Positions 23,496-35,285 are shown, counted from the first letter of the stretch. The stretch is 64,000 bases of DNA from Perilla frutescens (GCA_026008535.1 BRKX01000015.1:19117501-19181500); one strand, 5' to 3'. A program made the numbers and translations. The notes: a model not told the origin generated them from the letters alone.

Positions 23496-24800
23496 TGGTA
23501 CTTTGACAGCGGATGCTCGTGACACATGACTGGAGATGCCAGTATGCTGAAGAATATTCAAAAGGATTGTTCTTATCAATCCGTTATTTTTGAAGACGGT
23601 ATCAAGGGAAGAGTTCTTTGTCGTGGTCATCTAAATGTTGAAGGGATGCCCATCTTGGAGGATGTTCTGCTTGTTGAAGGACTAAAAGCTAACTTAATTA
23701 GCATAAGTCAACTCTGCGATCAAGGTCTCTTGATCCACTTTACTAGAGACAAATGTCTTGTGAAGAACAAAGAATGTGTGCTGCTGATGGATGGAGACAG
23801 ATCAAAGGACAATTGTTACCTTCTCAACATGAAAGGTAATTGCTTCAGAACTCAGCTTGATGAAGCAAACGTATGGCATGAAAAGCTTGGTCATGTGAGT
23901 TACAGAAACATGCAACGTCTCATGAAAATAGAAGCTGTGAATAGAGTCTGGAAGTTTGATATTGATCGTGGCAAAATTTATGGACCTTGTCAAGTGGGAA
24001 AACAAATTCATACGTCACATAAATCTGTTAAGAAGATTACCACTTCAAAAGCTTTGGAGCTGTTGCATATGGATTTGATGGGGCCTGTTCAAACAGAAAG
24101 TATTGGCCGGAAAAAGTTTATTTTTGTATGTGTGGATGACTTCACACGATTCACATGGGTTGAGTTCCTGAGAGATGAGGGCAAAACCTTTGAGACATTC
24201 AAGAATCTTTGTCTCAAGCTCGAAGTAGAGAAAGCAACAACTGTGATGAGAATTTGAAGTGATCACGGTCATGAATTTGAAAATGCATATTTCAAATGTT
24301 TTTATGAAGAAAGAGGTATTTCTCAGGAGTTTTCTGCACCAAAAACACCTCAACAAAATGGTGTTGTTGAGAGAAAAAATCGGACTCTTCAAGAAATGAG
24401 TCGAGTCATGCTGAAGGCACAATCTGTCCCTGACAACTTATGGACAGAAGTGGTGAACACTGCATGTCATGTTATCAATTGGGTATATTTCAGACCCAAG
24501 ATAAGAGTCACTCCCTATGAGCTGTGGAAAGGAAAGAAACCAAATTTAAAGTACTTACACATCTTCAGAAGTACCTGCTATATGTTAAGAGACCGAGAGC
24601 AGCTTGGAAAATTTGATGCCAAAGGAGATGAATGTATTTTTCTCGGGTACTCTAGGAATAGTCGGGCCTATCGAGTTTTCAACAAAAAGACCAAGATGGT
24701 GATGGAGTCGATTAACATTGTTGTTAATGATCTGGAAGAACATGTTGCCCAGATTGATAAGGAAAGTATTGATGTCAACATTCATGTGCCTTACAAGATG
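23496..24800 (+). pseudogene. Copia protease and integrase, broken
   Basis: The protease motif WYFDSGCS is followed at once by a stop (TGA at 23520). Next are the pre-integrase segment (WHEKLGHVSYRNMQRLMK) and the integrase core with LLHMDLMGPV, VDDFTRFTWVEFL, SDHGHEFEN and PQQNGVVERKNR, giving the D, D and E positions. A second TGA at 24255 lies just before SDHG. Both TGA codons sit where the family has arginine, consistent with CGA to TGA change in methylated DNA. The zinc motif shows Tyr in place of one Cys (IYGPCQVGK). Confidence 0.85.
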
Positions 24801-24809
24801 ATCGATGGA

Positions 24810-25819
24810 TTCATGCCATGCAAGAAGAGCTCTTGCAGTTTGAAAGAAATGAAGTATGGGATTTGGTTCCATGTTCTAAAGGTGTAAATGTGATCGGCAC
24901 GAAGTGGATCTTCAAGAATAAAACCGATGAAGAAGGGAACATAACCAGAAACAAGGCAAGACTTGTGGCTCAGGGCTACTCCCAAGTTGAAGGTGTGGAT
25001 TTCGACAAGACTTTCGCTCCAGTTACACGTCTTGAATCTGTCAGGTTGCTTCTCGCCATGGCTGTATGGATGAAGTTCAAATTGTACCAAATGGACGTAA
25101 AAAAATGTCTTCCTAAATGGGTATTTATCCAAAGATGTTTTTGTGTGTCAACCTAAAGGCTTTGAAGACCCTCACCATCTTGATTATGTGTATAAATTGA
25201 CTAAGACATTATACGGACTCAAACAAGCCCCTCGTGCTTGGTATGAGCGACTCACAAAGTTTCTGTTGGAGAAAGGGTATGTTCGTGGAGGATCTGATCG
25301 AACACTCTTTGTTAAAAGAGAAAAATCTGAAGTGATCATTGTTCAGATTTATGTCGATGATATTGTCTTTGGATCTGTCTCAGACAGATTGGTGAAGGAG
25401 TTTGTTAAAGACATGACATCTGAGTTCGAGATGAGTCTGGTTGGTGAGATGATCTATTTTCTGGGGCTTCAAATAAAGCAAAAGGATGATGGCATCTTTG
25501 TGTCTCAAACAAAGTATGCAAGGAATTTGATCGCTAAATTCGGCATGGAAAGTAACAGCCCAAAGAAAACCCCCATGGGAACTCACTTGAAGTTAACCAA
25601 AGATGAAGCTGGTTTGTCTATTGAGCAAACCTTGTACCAAAGCATGATCGGTAGCTTACTGTACCTCACTGCAAGTCGGCCTGATATCAGTTACAGCGTT
25701 GGAGTTTGTGCAGGCTACCAATCTGATCCCAAAGAAAGTCACTTGAAATCTGTCAAGAACATAATCAAGTACGTAAAAAGTACAACTGAGTTGGGACTTT
25801 GGTTTTCTTATGATACAAA
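24810..25819 (+). pseudogene. Copia reverse transcriptase, frameshifted and truncated by nested insertion
   Basis: Starts with AMQEELLQFERNEVWDLVP and GTKWIFKNKTDEEGN. A frameshift lies near 25110, then come TLYGLKQAPRAWYERLTKFL and the catalytic IYVDDIVFG. The usual integrase-reverse transcriptase linker is shorter than normal, so a deletion near 24800 is likely. The frame is cut at 25819 (LWFSYDTN) by the LTR retrotransposon inserted at ACAAA, and RNase H resumes at 31119. Confidence 0.88.
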
Positions 25820-27476
25820 TGTTGTGTCCGAATTTGACTCCACACGTGAGACTACTTTGATCCGGACTCCCGCAATAGGATGGGGTCAATTGTAGGGTGG
25901 TGAGCTAACTCGGGTCGTGTCTCTCGAGGAAAGCTTCATGTGGGCGATTATCTTTCTATGCCATAATTGTTGTCAATCACAATAAAATGAAATACATCCT
26001 AAACATTCTAAACAAGGGGAAGGAAAGTTATACTAATTTTCCTAATTAAAGCAAGTAAAATTAACTAATTGCACCACCAAACACAAAGATAGATGATATA
26101 ATTATGAGAAGAGCATTAGGGTGTGATTCTCTCAATGGCTTATCTCTATGCTTAGTTCAAGTTGGTAATGCTAATCTCACACATACAATAGACCCTCTCA
26201 ATCGGTTTAACTTCAAAGACTGTCACCGTCTATCCATTAAACCTCTTTTAGCTATATCATACAAGTGAGATTAACATATTAGGCTTAGGAACCCCATCCA
26301 CCTAATGTCGAAGGAACCAATTTCGGGATTTAGAATCACAATCAAGACTCCTCTAAATCCTAACAGTGATCAAGTACTCTCACATGAAAAGGCACGATTC
26401 CAACAACAACAACCAACAAGAATAAACATAGATCAAAACCACATCGATTATCCATCCACTAATGTAGAAATTCACCCAACACCATGCTCAAAACAACATA
26501 AACATCATAAAAGTCATTTATTCAACAACCAAAAGATAAAATCTATACAACTTATACAATATTGTTTGTTATCTCGAGAGTCTTGGGACAAATCCCCACA
26601 AATGGGCTAAAGATAAAAGGAAAGGAAATACCAAATCGGAGCTCCTTGTCCAAGCTTAGCTTCCGTGGATGGCTCAAAGTCGGATCCCTCTTCTCGGGCC
26701 GTCATCAAAGCGGATTCCCTCCACCAAGCTTAGCTTCCACGGATGGCTTGATATCGGGCTCCTCTTCTCGGGCCTTCCTCCTTGAGCTCTAGCCCTCTTG
26801 CCTCTTCTCCTCCTTCTTTCTCCCTCTTTGGATCGGTGGTGGTGGTGAAGAAAAGTGATGGAAGAAGTGGTGAAGATAGAGAGAAGGAAAAAATGAAGTG
26901 AGAGAGAGATGGGTGAATGTGGTTGTTGGTTGGGTGGAATGGGTGATATCCCCTTTATTTGTTGAGAGAGAGAGAGAGAGAGAGAGAATCGAGAATGGGT
27001 GAGTGGTGAGGGAAAAAAATCAGACAAGATCCGCGTGAAAAACTGAGCTGGAACGCACCCCGTGCACCCGCGGGGCGCCCCGCGCCCATGGGGCTCGAAG
27101 GCCGCGCGCCTGCTGGAGTCCGCGCGCTCGCGGGGTCTCTTGGCCGTGAGGGAAGTCGCGCGGTCGCGCACCCTGACAAATCTGTCTTCGGCGGCTTCCA
27201 CGGTTTTGGCTCGTTCTCCCTCATTTCTTGGCCGATTGACCCGATTCAACTTGCCACGCACTCCTTATTCGATTCTCTATCTTCCCATTGGCTTGAATCC
27301 CTCAAATTTTATAGTCATTTATCCTCCATTTTCTCAAGATATTATGCAAATCTACACGACTCACAAAAAGAGCAAAAGTGAAGGAAATAACATAAAAATC
27401 ACACAAAAACAAAGGAGAAATACCTACTAAAGATACAAAATGCCTATGATAAAATATGACAAATATAAACTAAACA
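25820..27476 (-). repeat. 3' LTR of the non-autonomous element
   Basis: tgttgtgtcc...taaaca on the plus strand. Contains a (GA)n run at 26962-26987 and a GC-rich block with repeated gcgcgctcgcgg-like words (27055-27175). The minus-strand ORF at 26674-27261 lies in this block, is also in the other LTR with indels, and is not a gene. Confidence 0.9.
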
Positions 27477-29475
27477 ACTCCCCCACACTTAACTCTTTTC
27501 TTGTTCTCAAACAAACAAAATCATTCAAGATATGAAGCAAGAAGGAATTGTCCCCAAGAAGATCATACATACTAAGAGCATTCCACCTTATTTCAAACTA
27601 GAAGCTTATCATCGAAGAGAATGACATATTTATAAAACAAGGTATGTGGCTCGTCCAATGAGAATAAGAACGCAAGATGTTCTCAAGGCAAAATGCGATA
27701 ATTATTCAATAGAACATTCTTCTCACTAACTCCCCCACACTTTATTCTAAAAATAACCTGGGAATGCACCCAAAGGATATAATTCGTTAGGTGAAATCAT
27801 CAGGGTGAACCGAGCTTCCTAATGTGGTTTCCTATACTCATCATGGATAGATTCAACGGAACGACACACATGATAGGAGTAGAATCCAAGATGCAATCTC
27901 GTTTATTACAACAATTAAACAAGAGGATATGGATCAAAATTCACAAGGTGTTGTCCTTGGGGATAAAATCCCTAGTGTCCTTGTGTAGTTTCTCATGCTC
28001 ATAGTCAATTAGACGACTAGAGGAGCATAAATCCTTATTATCCTCACTTTATTAAAACATACATAACATTTTATTCATTTTTTTTCATTCATTTCTCTTT
28101 TTTTTATATATAAAATACATGATAGGAAGTTAGAGGAGAGAATGATTTTTTTTTTTCAAGCATAATTGACACATTTGACAAGAGAATGAATCAAGCCTTC
28201 AAATTCTTAGAGGACGAGACCCCACAACACAAATCATGTAAATATAATCATTCTCAAGACAGCTCACATTCTAAAATGAAATAATGGGAATGATTTCATG
28301 CAACATGAACATCTTAGCAATACTCCCTTGAAGATTCATATTCTAAATAATCAAGTTTGACAATTAGACAAGACAAACCATGCTAAGTGCGGGTTCCAAC
28401 AATAAAACATAATCAAAGCAAAACAAAAACGACACAACAATTTTAAAATATATTTTTTTTAAATTCAATAAAAAATCAAAGATATAATCATAAAGACATA
28501 AAAACACAAGTTCACCCCCCACACTTAAATCATGCATTGTCCTCAATGCAAGAAATAAAGGGGAGAGAAAACATTACAGAATGTAGAAGACCGGCAACAG
28601 GCGCAGGTTCCTACAAAACAACACGAACAACAACAAACAAACAAAGAAGATAATACAAAAATTGGAAAATAATAAATAAAACAACTTCACTGCTCTTGGT
28701 GGCTGAAAATGTGATGGAGGTGGCCGCGGAACTTGTGAGGAGTAAGGTTGAACTAGACCTTTTATTTATGGGGCTGAGGGTGCGCGCTCGTGGAGGCTCT
28801 GCGCTCGCGGAGAGCTATACTTAGTCATTTTGCATCAGTATCATTCCCAGCAGCGCGCTCTCACCTCTTTGTCCCTGCGAGACAACAACAAAAATAAAAA
28901 TTTAAACACACAAAAAGGGTAAAAGTTAAACTAAACATGAAAGCAATAAAATCATGGGTTACCTCCCATGCAGCGCTCATTTTAATGTCCCGAGCTGGAC
29001 AGAGCCTTAGTAGATTATCATAGAGGATCATTGAGCACGATCGGCTCGAAGCCGTGCTCCCATAGTTGGCCTTCATTTCAAGCTTCGTTACTCTAGGAGT
29101 AAGCTTCACTCGAACTTTCCTCTTCCTAGTTGGGCACTCCTCTCCTCCTTGGACTGTGAATGTTTTTGAACACAGGGCTAGCTTCATGTTTAGACATCTT
29201 TGACCTTGCATACACAGACTTACAAGAAAAAGGATCACACGCAACTGGGGAAGAAGATTTTAAGGCTTAAAGAAAAACAAAAGAAAATAAACACAAAGAA
29301 CAAAACAAAAACAAGACAACACAACACACACAAAAACACAAATAACAAAACACAACAAAACAACACAAAAAACACAAGCACTAGACAAACACAAAAACAC
29401 GAAGAAAGCACAAAAATAATTATAACACAAAAAGATAACACGCCTAAAGCTTTCCCCGGCAACGGCGCCAAAATT
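27477..29475 (-). other. Non-coding interior of the non-autonomous element
   Basis: Short A-rich sequence with recurring 'ccccc acactt' words (27480, 27731, 28518) and an A/C-rich stretch at 29270-29430 that yields low-complexity ORFs. A 'gggttacctcccatgcagcgct' block (28956-28977) resembles a conserved motif of Tat/Athila-related non-autonomous elements. No retrotransposon protein domain was recognised. Confidence 0.7.
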
Positions 29476-31113
29476 TGTTGTGTCCAAATTTGACTCCATA
29501 CGCGAGACTACTTTGATCCGAACTCCCGCAATAGGACGGGGTCAATTGTATGGCAGTGAGCTAACTCGGGTCGTGTCTCTCGAGGAAAGCTTCATGTGGG
29601 CGATTATCTTTCTATGCCATAATTGTTGTCAAGCACAATAAAATGAAATACATCCTAAACATTCTAAACAAGGGGAAGGAAAGTTATATTAATTTTCCTA
29701 ATTAAAGCAAGTAAAATTAACTAATTGCACCACCAAACACAAAGATAGAGGATAGAATTATGAGAAGAGCATTAGGGTGTGATTCTCTCAATGGCTTATC
29801 TCTATGCTTAGTTCAAGTTGGTAATGCTAATCTCACACATACAATAGACCCTCTCAATCGGTTTAACTTCAATTACTGTCACCGTCTATCCATTAAACCT
29901 CTTTTAGCTATATCATACAAGTGAGATTAACATATTAGGCTTAGGAACCCCATCCACCTAACGTTGAAGGAACCAATTTCGGGATTTAGAATCACAATCA
30001 AGACTCCTCTAAATCCTAACAGTGATCAAGTAGTGATCAAGTACTCTCACATGAAAAGGCACGATTCCAACAACAACAACCAACAAGAATAAGCATAGAT
30101 CAAAACCACATCGATTATCCATCCACTAATGTAGAAATTCGCCCAACACCATGCTCAAAACAACATAAACATCATAAAAGTCATTTATTCAACAACCAAA
30201 AGATAAAATCTATACAACTTATACAATATTGTTTGTTATCTCGAGAGTCTTGGGACAAATCCCCACAAATGGGCTAAAGATAAAAGGAAAAGAAATACCA
30301 AATCGGAGCTCCTTGTCCGAGCTTAGCTTCCGCGGATGGCTCGAAGTCGGATCCCTCTTCTCGGGCCATCATCAAAGCGGAGTCCCTCCACCAAGCTTAG
30401 CTTCCGCGGATGGCTTGATATCGGGCTCCTCTTCTCGGGCCTTCCTCCTTGAGCTCTAGCCCTCTTGCCTCTTCTCCTCCTTCTTTCTCCCTCTTTGGAT
30501 CGGTGGTGGTGGTGGTGAAGAAAAGTGATGGAAGAAGTGGTGAAGATGGAGAGAAGGAAAGAATGAAGTGAGAGAGAGATGGGTGAATGTGGTTGTTGGT
30601 TGGGTGGAATGGGTGATATCCCATTTATTTGTTGAGAGAGAGAATCGAGAATGGGTGAGTGGTGAGGGAAAAAAATCGGACAAGATCCGCGTGAAAAACT
30701 GAGCTGGAACGCACCTCGCGCGCCCGCGGGGCTCGGAGGCTGCGCGCCCACTGGAGTCCGCGCGCTCGCAGGGTCTCTTGGCCGAGAGGGAAGTCGCGCG
30801 GTCGAGCACCCTGACAAATCTGTCTTCGGCAGCTTCCACGGTTTTGGCTCGTTCTCCCTCATTTCTTGGCTGATTGACCCGATTCAACTTGCCACGCACT
30901 CCTTATTCGATTCTCTATCTTCCCATTATCTTGAATCCCTCAAATTTATAGTCATTTATCCTCTATTTTCTCAAGATATTATGCAAATCTACACGACTCA
31001 CCAAAAGAGTAAAAGTGAAGGAAATAAAATAAAAATCACACAAAAACAAAGGAGAAATACCTACTAAAGATACAAAATACCTATGATAAAATAGGACAAA
31101 TATACACTAAACA
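29476..31113 (-). repeat. 5' LTR of the non-autonomous element
   Basis: Near-identical to 25820-27476. Visible differences include an extra 11-bp 'tagtgatcaag' unit near 30026, a shorter (GA)n at 30635, and a deletion in the GC-rich block near 30720. Confidence 0.9.
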
Positions 31114-31118
31114 ACAAA

Positions 31119-31590
31119 CCCTAGTTTGGTGGGATTTTGTGATGCAAATTGGGCCGAATGTACTGAAGATCGGAAGAGTACCTCAGGTGGATGTTTCTTC
31201 CTTGGAAATAATATGGTCTCATGGTTTAGCAAGAAGCAAAATTCAATCTCACTGTCTACTGCCGAGGCAGAATATATTGGTGCTGGGAGTTGTTGTACTC
31301 AACTATTATGGATGAAGCAAATGTTGCTTGACTATGGTGTCCCATAATCTGTCCTTACCATATACTGTGACAATATGAGTGCAACAAATATTTAGAAGAA
31401 TCATGTTCAGCACTCTCGAATTAAACACATAGACATTCGTCACGACTTCATCTGGGAGCTTATTGAAGACAGATCCCTTGTGATTGATTATGTTGCAACT
31501 GAGGCACAGCTTGTGGATATCTTCACTAAGGCACTTGATAGTGCAAGGTTTGAAACACTAAGATCCTCATTGGGTCTTTATGTTCTTTAA
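31119..31590 (+). pseudogene. Copia RNase H, second half after the nested insertion
   Basis: Resumes LVGFCDANWAECTEDRKSTS, followed by NNMVSWFSKKQNSISLSTAEAEY (the RNase H DxD/SLSTAEAE signature) and, after stops at 31345 and 31393, IDIRHDFIWELIEDRSLVIDY and the C-terminal DIFTKALDSARFETLRSSLG. Joins logically to 25819 across the insertion. Confidence 0.88.
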
Positions 31591-31734
31591 ATCTTATCCT
31601 AAATTTCCTTACAGAATTTCCTAATTAAGGTCTTAACCTTATTTTTTTAAACAAAAAGGAGACAGAATCTTTGCAAAATTTTCAAGTTGCTCTTTCTCTA
31701 GTGGTTGCTTTGAATCGCGTTTGCTCAATCTCTA

Positions 31735-33895
31735 ATGGCAGACAAAGCTGTTTCTTCTAAGCCCTTTCAAGCCAAGAAACCCAGAATCTCCACTCAAGAC
31801 TTGCGTCGACAGCTAGCGGAGCTTTCACAACCAATTGTGTTTTCTCCGACGAGTGCCTCTGTCCCTGCTCCAGAGGAGCTGTCTGTCTCTTCCCCCGAAG
31901 CCTTTGCTTTTGTGCCTACATCTGTGGTGCCTCCTGCTGTTTCGCCGCCTAGGTCTGTGTCTAAGACAGATCTCCCTGTTCAACCCTCTCCTAGGGTTTC
32001 TGAAGGGCCATCCTCTCCGCCCATGGTGTCTGCGGAAATCTTGGATACTTCAATTGCGGCCGTTATAGAGAATTTTGGAGGATCTGAAGTCTCCTTGGCC
32101 CCTGATGAAGATGTTGCCACCGCCTCTGCTGTTGGCGAAGAGTCTACCTCAATTGAGGAATTTGCTGCATCTCTTGATGCTCTAAAGTTTGTTCAAGCTC
32201 CGTCTATTCTTGCTGCCGTCTCTGTGTTTAGTGACACGCCCATTGTCACTGTTCAAGTTCCCCTAGGTGAAGTGTCACCTGTTGCTGCTGTGAAAACTCT
32301 TGACCAAGGTCAAGGTGGAGAAGATGTTGATATCTCATTTCTCGATGACGATTCTTCTAGTCTGGAGACTGATTCTATTCCACCTTCAATGGCTACCTCC
32401 TCCAAGACTCGCGGGTCCAAACACAAATTGGAGTTGAGAGATGTTTCTATTTCTCCCCAGGTGTCTGATGATGAAGATGACACGCCTATAGCCAAGTTGA
32501 AATCAAAGGTGTTGGCAAAAGTTGCTGAGAAGAAGGGGCCTCCCTCTAAAACCCCCTAAATCGAAGAAAGTTGCTGCCAAGAAGGGGTCTACATCAAAAA
32601 TCCCCAAATCAGTGAAGCCCTCTGGGAAAAAGACTTTGGCTAAGAAGCCTAATGTTGTTCCTGCTCACCGTGTTACACGGAGTGTGTCCGAGCAGAAGAT
32701 GGGGTTGATGTCGGGACGTCGTCATCCGCTGATGAAGCAAGCCAGAGCTCCTTTCTCCTCTGAAGAAGAAGCAGAGGATGTCTCTGAGTCTGTTCCAGAC
32801 AGATCAGATTCTGATTCAGAGGCCTTTGATTCTAGTAAGTTCATCTCTGCTTTTCATCAATTGCAATTCAAGATTGTTACTGGTCGCTCGTTAGTTTCCG
32901 AGCGTTGCTTAATTAAGTCTGATATAGAGGGGACGGGTGTTAATATCCTGTTGCATGATCTTCGATTGGAAAAATCTGCTTATTCTGCTCCTCTATTCAT
33001 TACTGCTATTGTACATGAATTTTATGCCAACTTGTCTAAGCGCCTGCGTGATGCATTGTATGAACATGCTTTTTCTGTTTTTGTGCGTGATAATTGGATT
33101 GTCTTCTCTCCTGTTGTGATTAATGAGTTTTTGGGACGTGAGAATCTTATTGCTCCTGCGCCAGTCTTTGATATGAATGAGGTTGTGTTGGAATTGACTG
33201 GGGCAAGTCGGTGTGTTTGGCCCTCTGGGCGTGCTTTCTTAGCCTCTGATCTGAGTGTGAAGTACTCGATTTTTCACAAAGTTGCTGTCAGAAATTGGTT
33301 GCCAAGCACTCATGATTCTACTGTGGGCAAACCGATGGCGTTGTTGCTATTCAAAATTGGCACTCGTCGTGCGTTCAACCTAGGGTTGATTATCTTTGAG
33401 CATGTGTTTGCTCATGCGGAATCCTCGCGTGCTCAGCAACTTGTTGGCTTTCCAGGACTCATCTTCAGCATCATCATGGCTCAACATGATGTGGTTTCTG
33501 CCAATGACATGTATGCTCCCATTTCACAGCCGCTAACAATAAACCACAAGCTCTTTTCTTCCCAACATGCTCCAAATGTCCCTGCCCGAGATATTGATGA
33601 ATGCTCTGGATCTGTGCCGTCATCTGTCCCAGATAGATCTGCAGTCTCTTTTTCTGTCATATCTGTTTTCTTTGACATGCACATAAAGTCCTTAGAATGC
33701 GAAGTGGTGTTCTTGAGCAAGTCCATTCGGACTTTCAAAACCTGGAAGCAGCAGTTGGAGGCCTTGCTGACTGATCCCAGAGCCAGAGCCCTTGGTCTTG
33801 CATCACCGCTTGATGTGCCGAGTGCTTCCTCTGTCCCTGCTACTGATAAGCCGGCTGATGCTGATGTCGATGATGCTGCTGCCTCCCCGGTCTGA
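31735..33895 (+). pseudogene. Env-position ORF of Sirevirus-like element, one frameshift
   Basis: Two overlapping frames (31735-32559 and 32522-33895) make one protein broken at the aaaacccccta run near 32548-32556. The first part is rich in Ser, Pro, Val and acidic residues, followed by a Lys/Pro-rich basic stretch (about 32510-32700). The second has FHQLQFKIVTGRSLVSERCL, VHEFYANLSKRL, VFVRDNWIVFSP and WLPSTHDSTVGKPMALLLFKI, which recall the 'putative plant transposon protein' domain found in SIRE-type third ORFs. No clear signal peptide; function unknown. The rest of the frame is long and open, so decay of this ORF is milder than that of gag-pol. Confidence 0.75.
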
Positions 33896-33925
33896 AGATT
33901 GTTGCTTGCCGTTTCTGACAACAAT

Positions 33926-34312
33926 TAAGGGGGAGAAGGATGTTGGTGAACGAAGGCCAATGTTAGATGGTCTTTTTGCTGCTGCTATGAGCGTGTGCTC
34001 ATTTTTTTTTAATGTTTGATGATTTCTGAACAAACAATTTATTGGGGATGCTGTTTACCCCACTTTAATTTTTTGTTGGTCTGTACTATATTTTTGATCA
34101 ACTGACAATGCAGTTCTAAACTGTGAAACAATGCTCTGATCGGGTTGAAGACACTCCCAGAACAGATTTAGGGGGAGTGTGGTTGGAACTATCCCTGATA
34201 GTTTTCTTTTAATATATCGCTCTTTTTGATATATTTTGATCTGCAAAAGTTTGTTCGAGTGGTGTACAGATCATGATGATAATTGTCGATCATAAACGCC
34301 AAAGGGGGAGAT
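33926..34312 (+). other. Repeated polypurine tracts before the 3' LTR
   Basis: Three G-rich purine tracts are visible: aagggggagaagga (about 33927-33940), ttagggggagtg (about 34169-34180) and aaagggggagat (34301-34312, directly before the LTR). The last is the functional-position PPT. Multiple PPTs are, as I recall, a described Sirevirus trait. Confidence 0.65.
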
Positions 34313-35245
34313 TGTTAGTTCCATCATCATGCACTAAGTTTTTGTGTTGTTGAATTGGCGAGATATGTTCGACAAAGTGTGTCTGGGTATGTCCCACAAA
34401 GTTTTGTTTTCCGCTGTGCAAGAAAAGAAGAACAGTTGGTGAATTGTTCCAGATTATGTCCCAGACAGAATCAGGGACACTCTATTTTTAGCAGTTTCCT
34501 TGTTGGAAAGATCTTGCGCTGAACTTGTTTTGAAGGTCAAGATTAATTCGTTTGACTGCCTTATGGTGTAGATCCGGTGCTGAATTAATCCTCCTACACT
34601 TGGGAAGTATCTACACACGTTTGGAAGGCCACAAACCACAATCCACTTACCTAGTTGGCGGAAGAAAGAGATCGACACCAAGCTGAAGTGAAGACTATTT
34701 ATGAAGGCCGATTTGTGCAGCAATCGGTACCACTCATATTTGTTTAGATTCTCTTAGATTGTTTTGAGAGTCAGTTTGTGGTCGTTTATAATTAGTAGTT
34801 GTTCCTTAAACAGTTCAACATGATAGACTAGTTTTGAGTGTTTACGAGTGAAACACATGAGGGGATTTTTATTCCGTTTTGTACATAATCTCGGGAGAGA
34901 TTGTAAGTTGAAGTCGTGGGTAGCTAGAGGGAGTCTAGTGTCACGGTTGTGAAGGGATCTTATAACTTTCGACTAGCAAAAGAGTTCGAAGAGAAGAACG
35001 AACGACATAAGGCAGGAGGCTTGTATGTGTAAGATCCTTAATACACTCTTCGAAGGAGTAACAGTCGGAACTTCAAGTTTGGGAGCAATCCCCCCAGAGT
35101 AGGTTGTTTGAACCGAACTGGGTTACCATCTCGTGCATTTTTATTGATTTATTCTTTTATGTTCTTGCATCTATTCCACACATATCATAGAGCAGTTTTT
35201 AAGCAGTTAACTAAAACTCGTATAAGCACGGATTACTGTTTTACA
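34313..35245 (+). repeat. 3' LTR of Sirevirus-like element, 933 bp
   Basis: Starts tgttagttccatcatcatgc and ends ctgttttaca, followed by TSD CATCT and then the last 26 bp of the host MULE's TIR. Confidence 0.93.
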
Positions 35246-35285
35246 CATCTTTCGGGCCTTGGATTGATATTTCTCCTATAAAGTA

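Larger units (their letters stand above)
25820..31113 (-). mobile_element. Non-autonomous LTR retrotransposon inserted in Copia RNase H (nest 2, inner layer)
   Basis: Perfect 5-bp TSD ACAAA (25815-25819, 31114-31118). LTRs are 25820-27476 (1657 bp) and 29476-31113 (1638 bp). Orientation is minus: the reverse complement of 29453-29475 reads TTTGGCGCCGTTGCCGGGGA, the primer-site signature of Tat/Athila-type gypsy elements, and the polypurine tract is the inverse of actcccccacac at 27477. The 2-kb interior has no gag or pol, so it is a LARD-like derivative mobilised in trans. The LTRs are highly similar, so it is young. Confidence 0.9.
20723..35245 (+). mobile_element. Sirevirus-like Copia LTR retrotransposon with env-position ORF (nest 2, middle layer)
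   Basis: Two 933-bp LTRs (20723-21655, 34313-35245), a perfect 5-bp TSD CATCT (20718-20722, 35246-35250), a tRNA-Met-type primer site, and gag, protease, integrase, reverse transcriptase and RNase H in Copia order. A further long ORF lies after pol. Long LTRs, a coiled-coil gag and the extra ORF fit the SIRE/Sirevirus branch. Multiple stops and frameshifts plus a 5.3-kb insertion show it is dead. The LTRs are still very similar, so insertion was fairly recent. Confidence 0.92.
19858..35276. mobile_element. Mutator-like element with long TIRs, split by a Copia element
   Basis: The left TIR (ggagaattatcaattcaaag from 19858) runs about 170 bp and pairs with the inverse of 20578-20722 plus 35251-35276. 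The last 26 bp of the right TIR were pushed to the far side of the inserted Copia element. Flanking 9-mers TATAAATTA (19849-19857) and TATAAAGTA (35277-35285) differ at one base, fitting a MULE TSD. Without the insertion the element is about 891 bp, AT-rich and non-coding, a MULE-type MITE. Confidence 0.85.

Noticed and set aside
26674..27261. 195-codon minus-strand ORF
   Set aside because: Inside an LTR; the copy in the other LTR (30323-30899) has deletions and frame changes without any sign of constraint.
29235..29499. Hydrophobic minus-strand ORFs rich in Phe, Val and Cys that look like a membrane protein
   Set aside because: Produced by an A/C-rich low-complexity stretch next to the primer-binding site of the LTR element.
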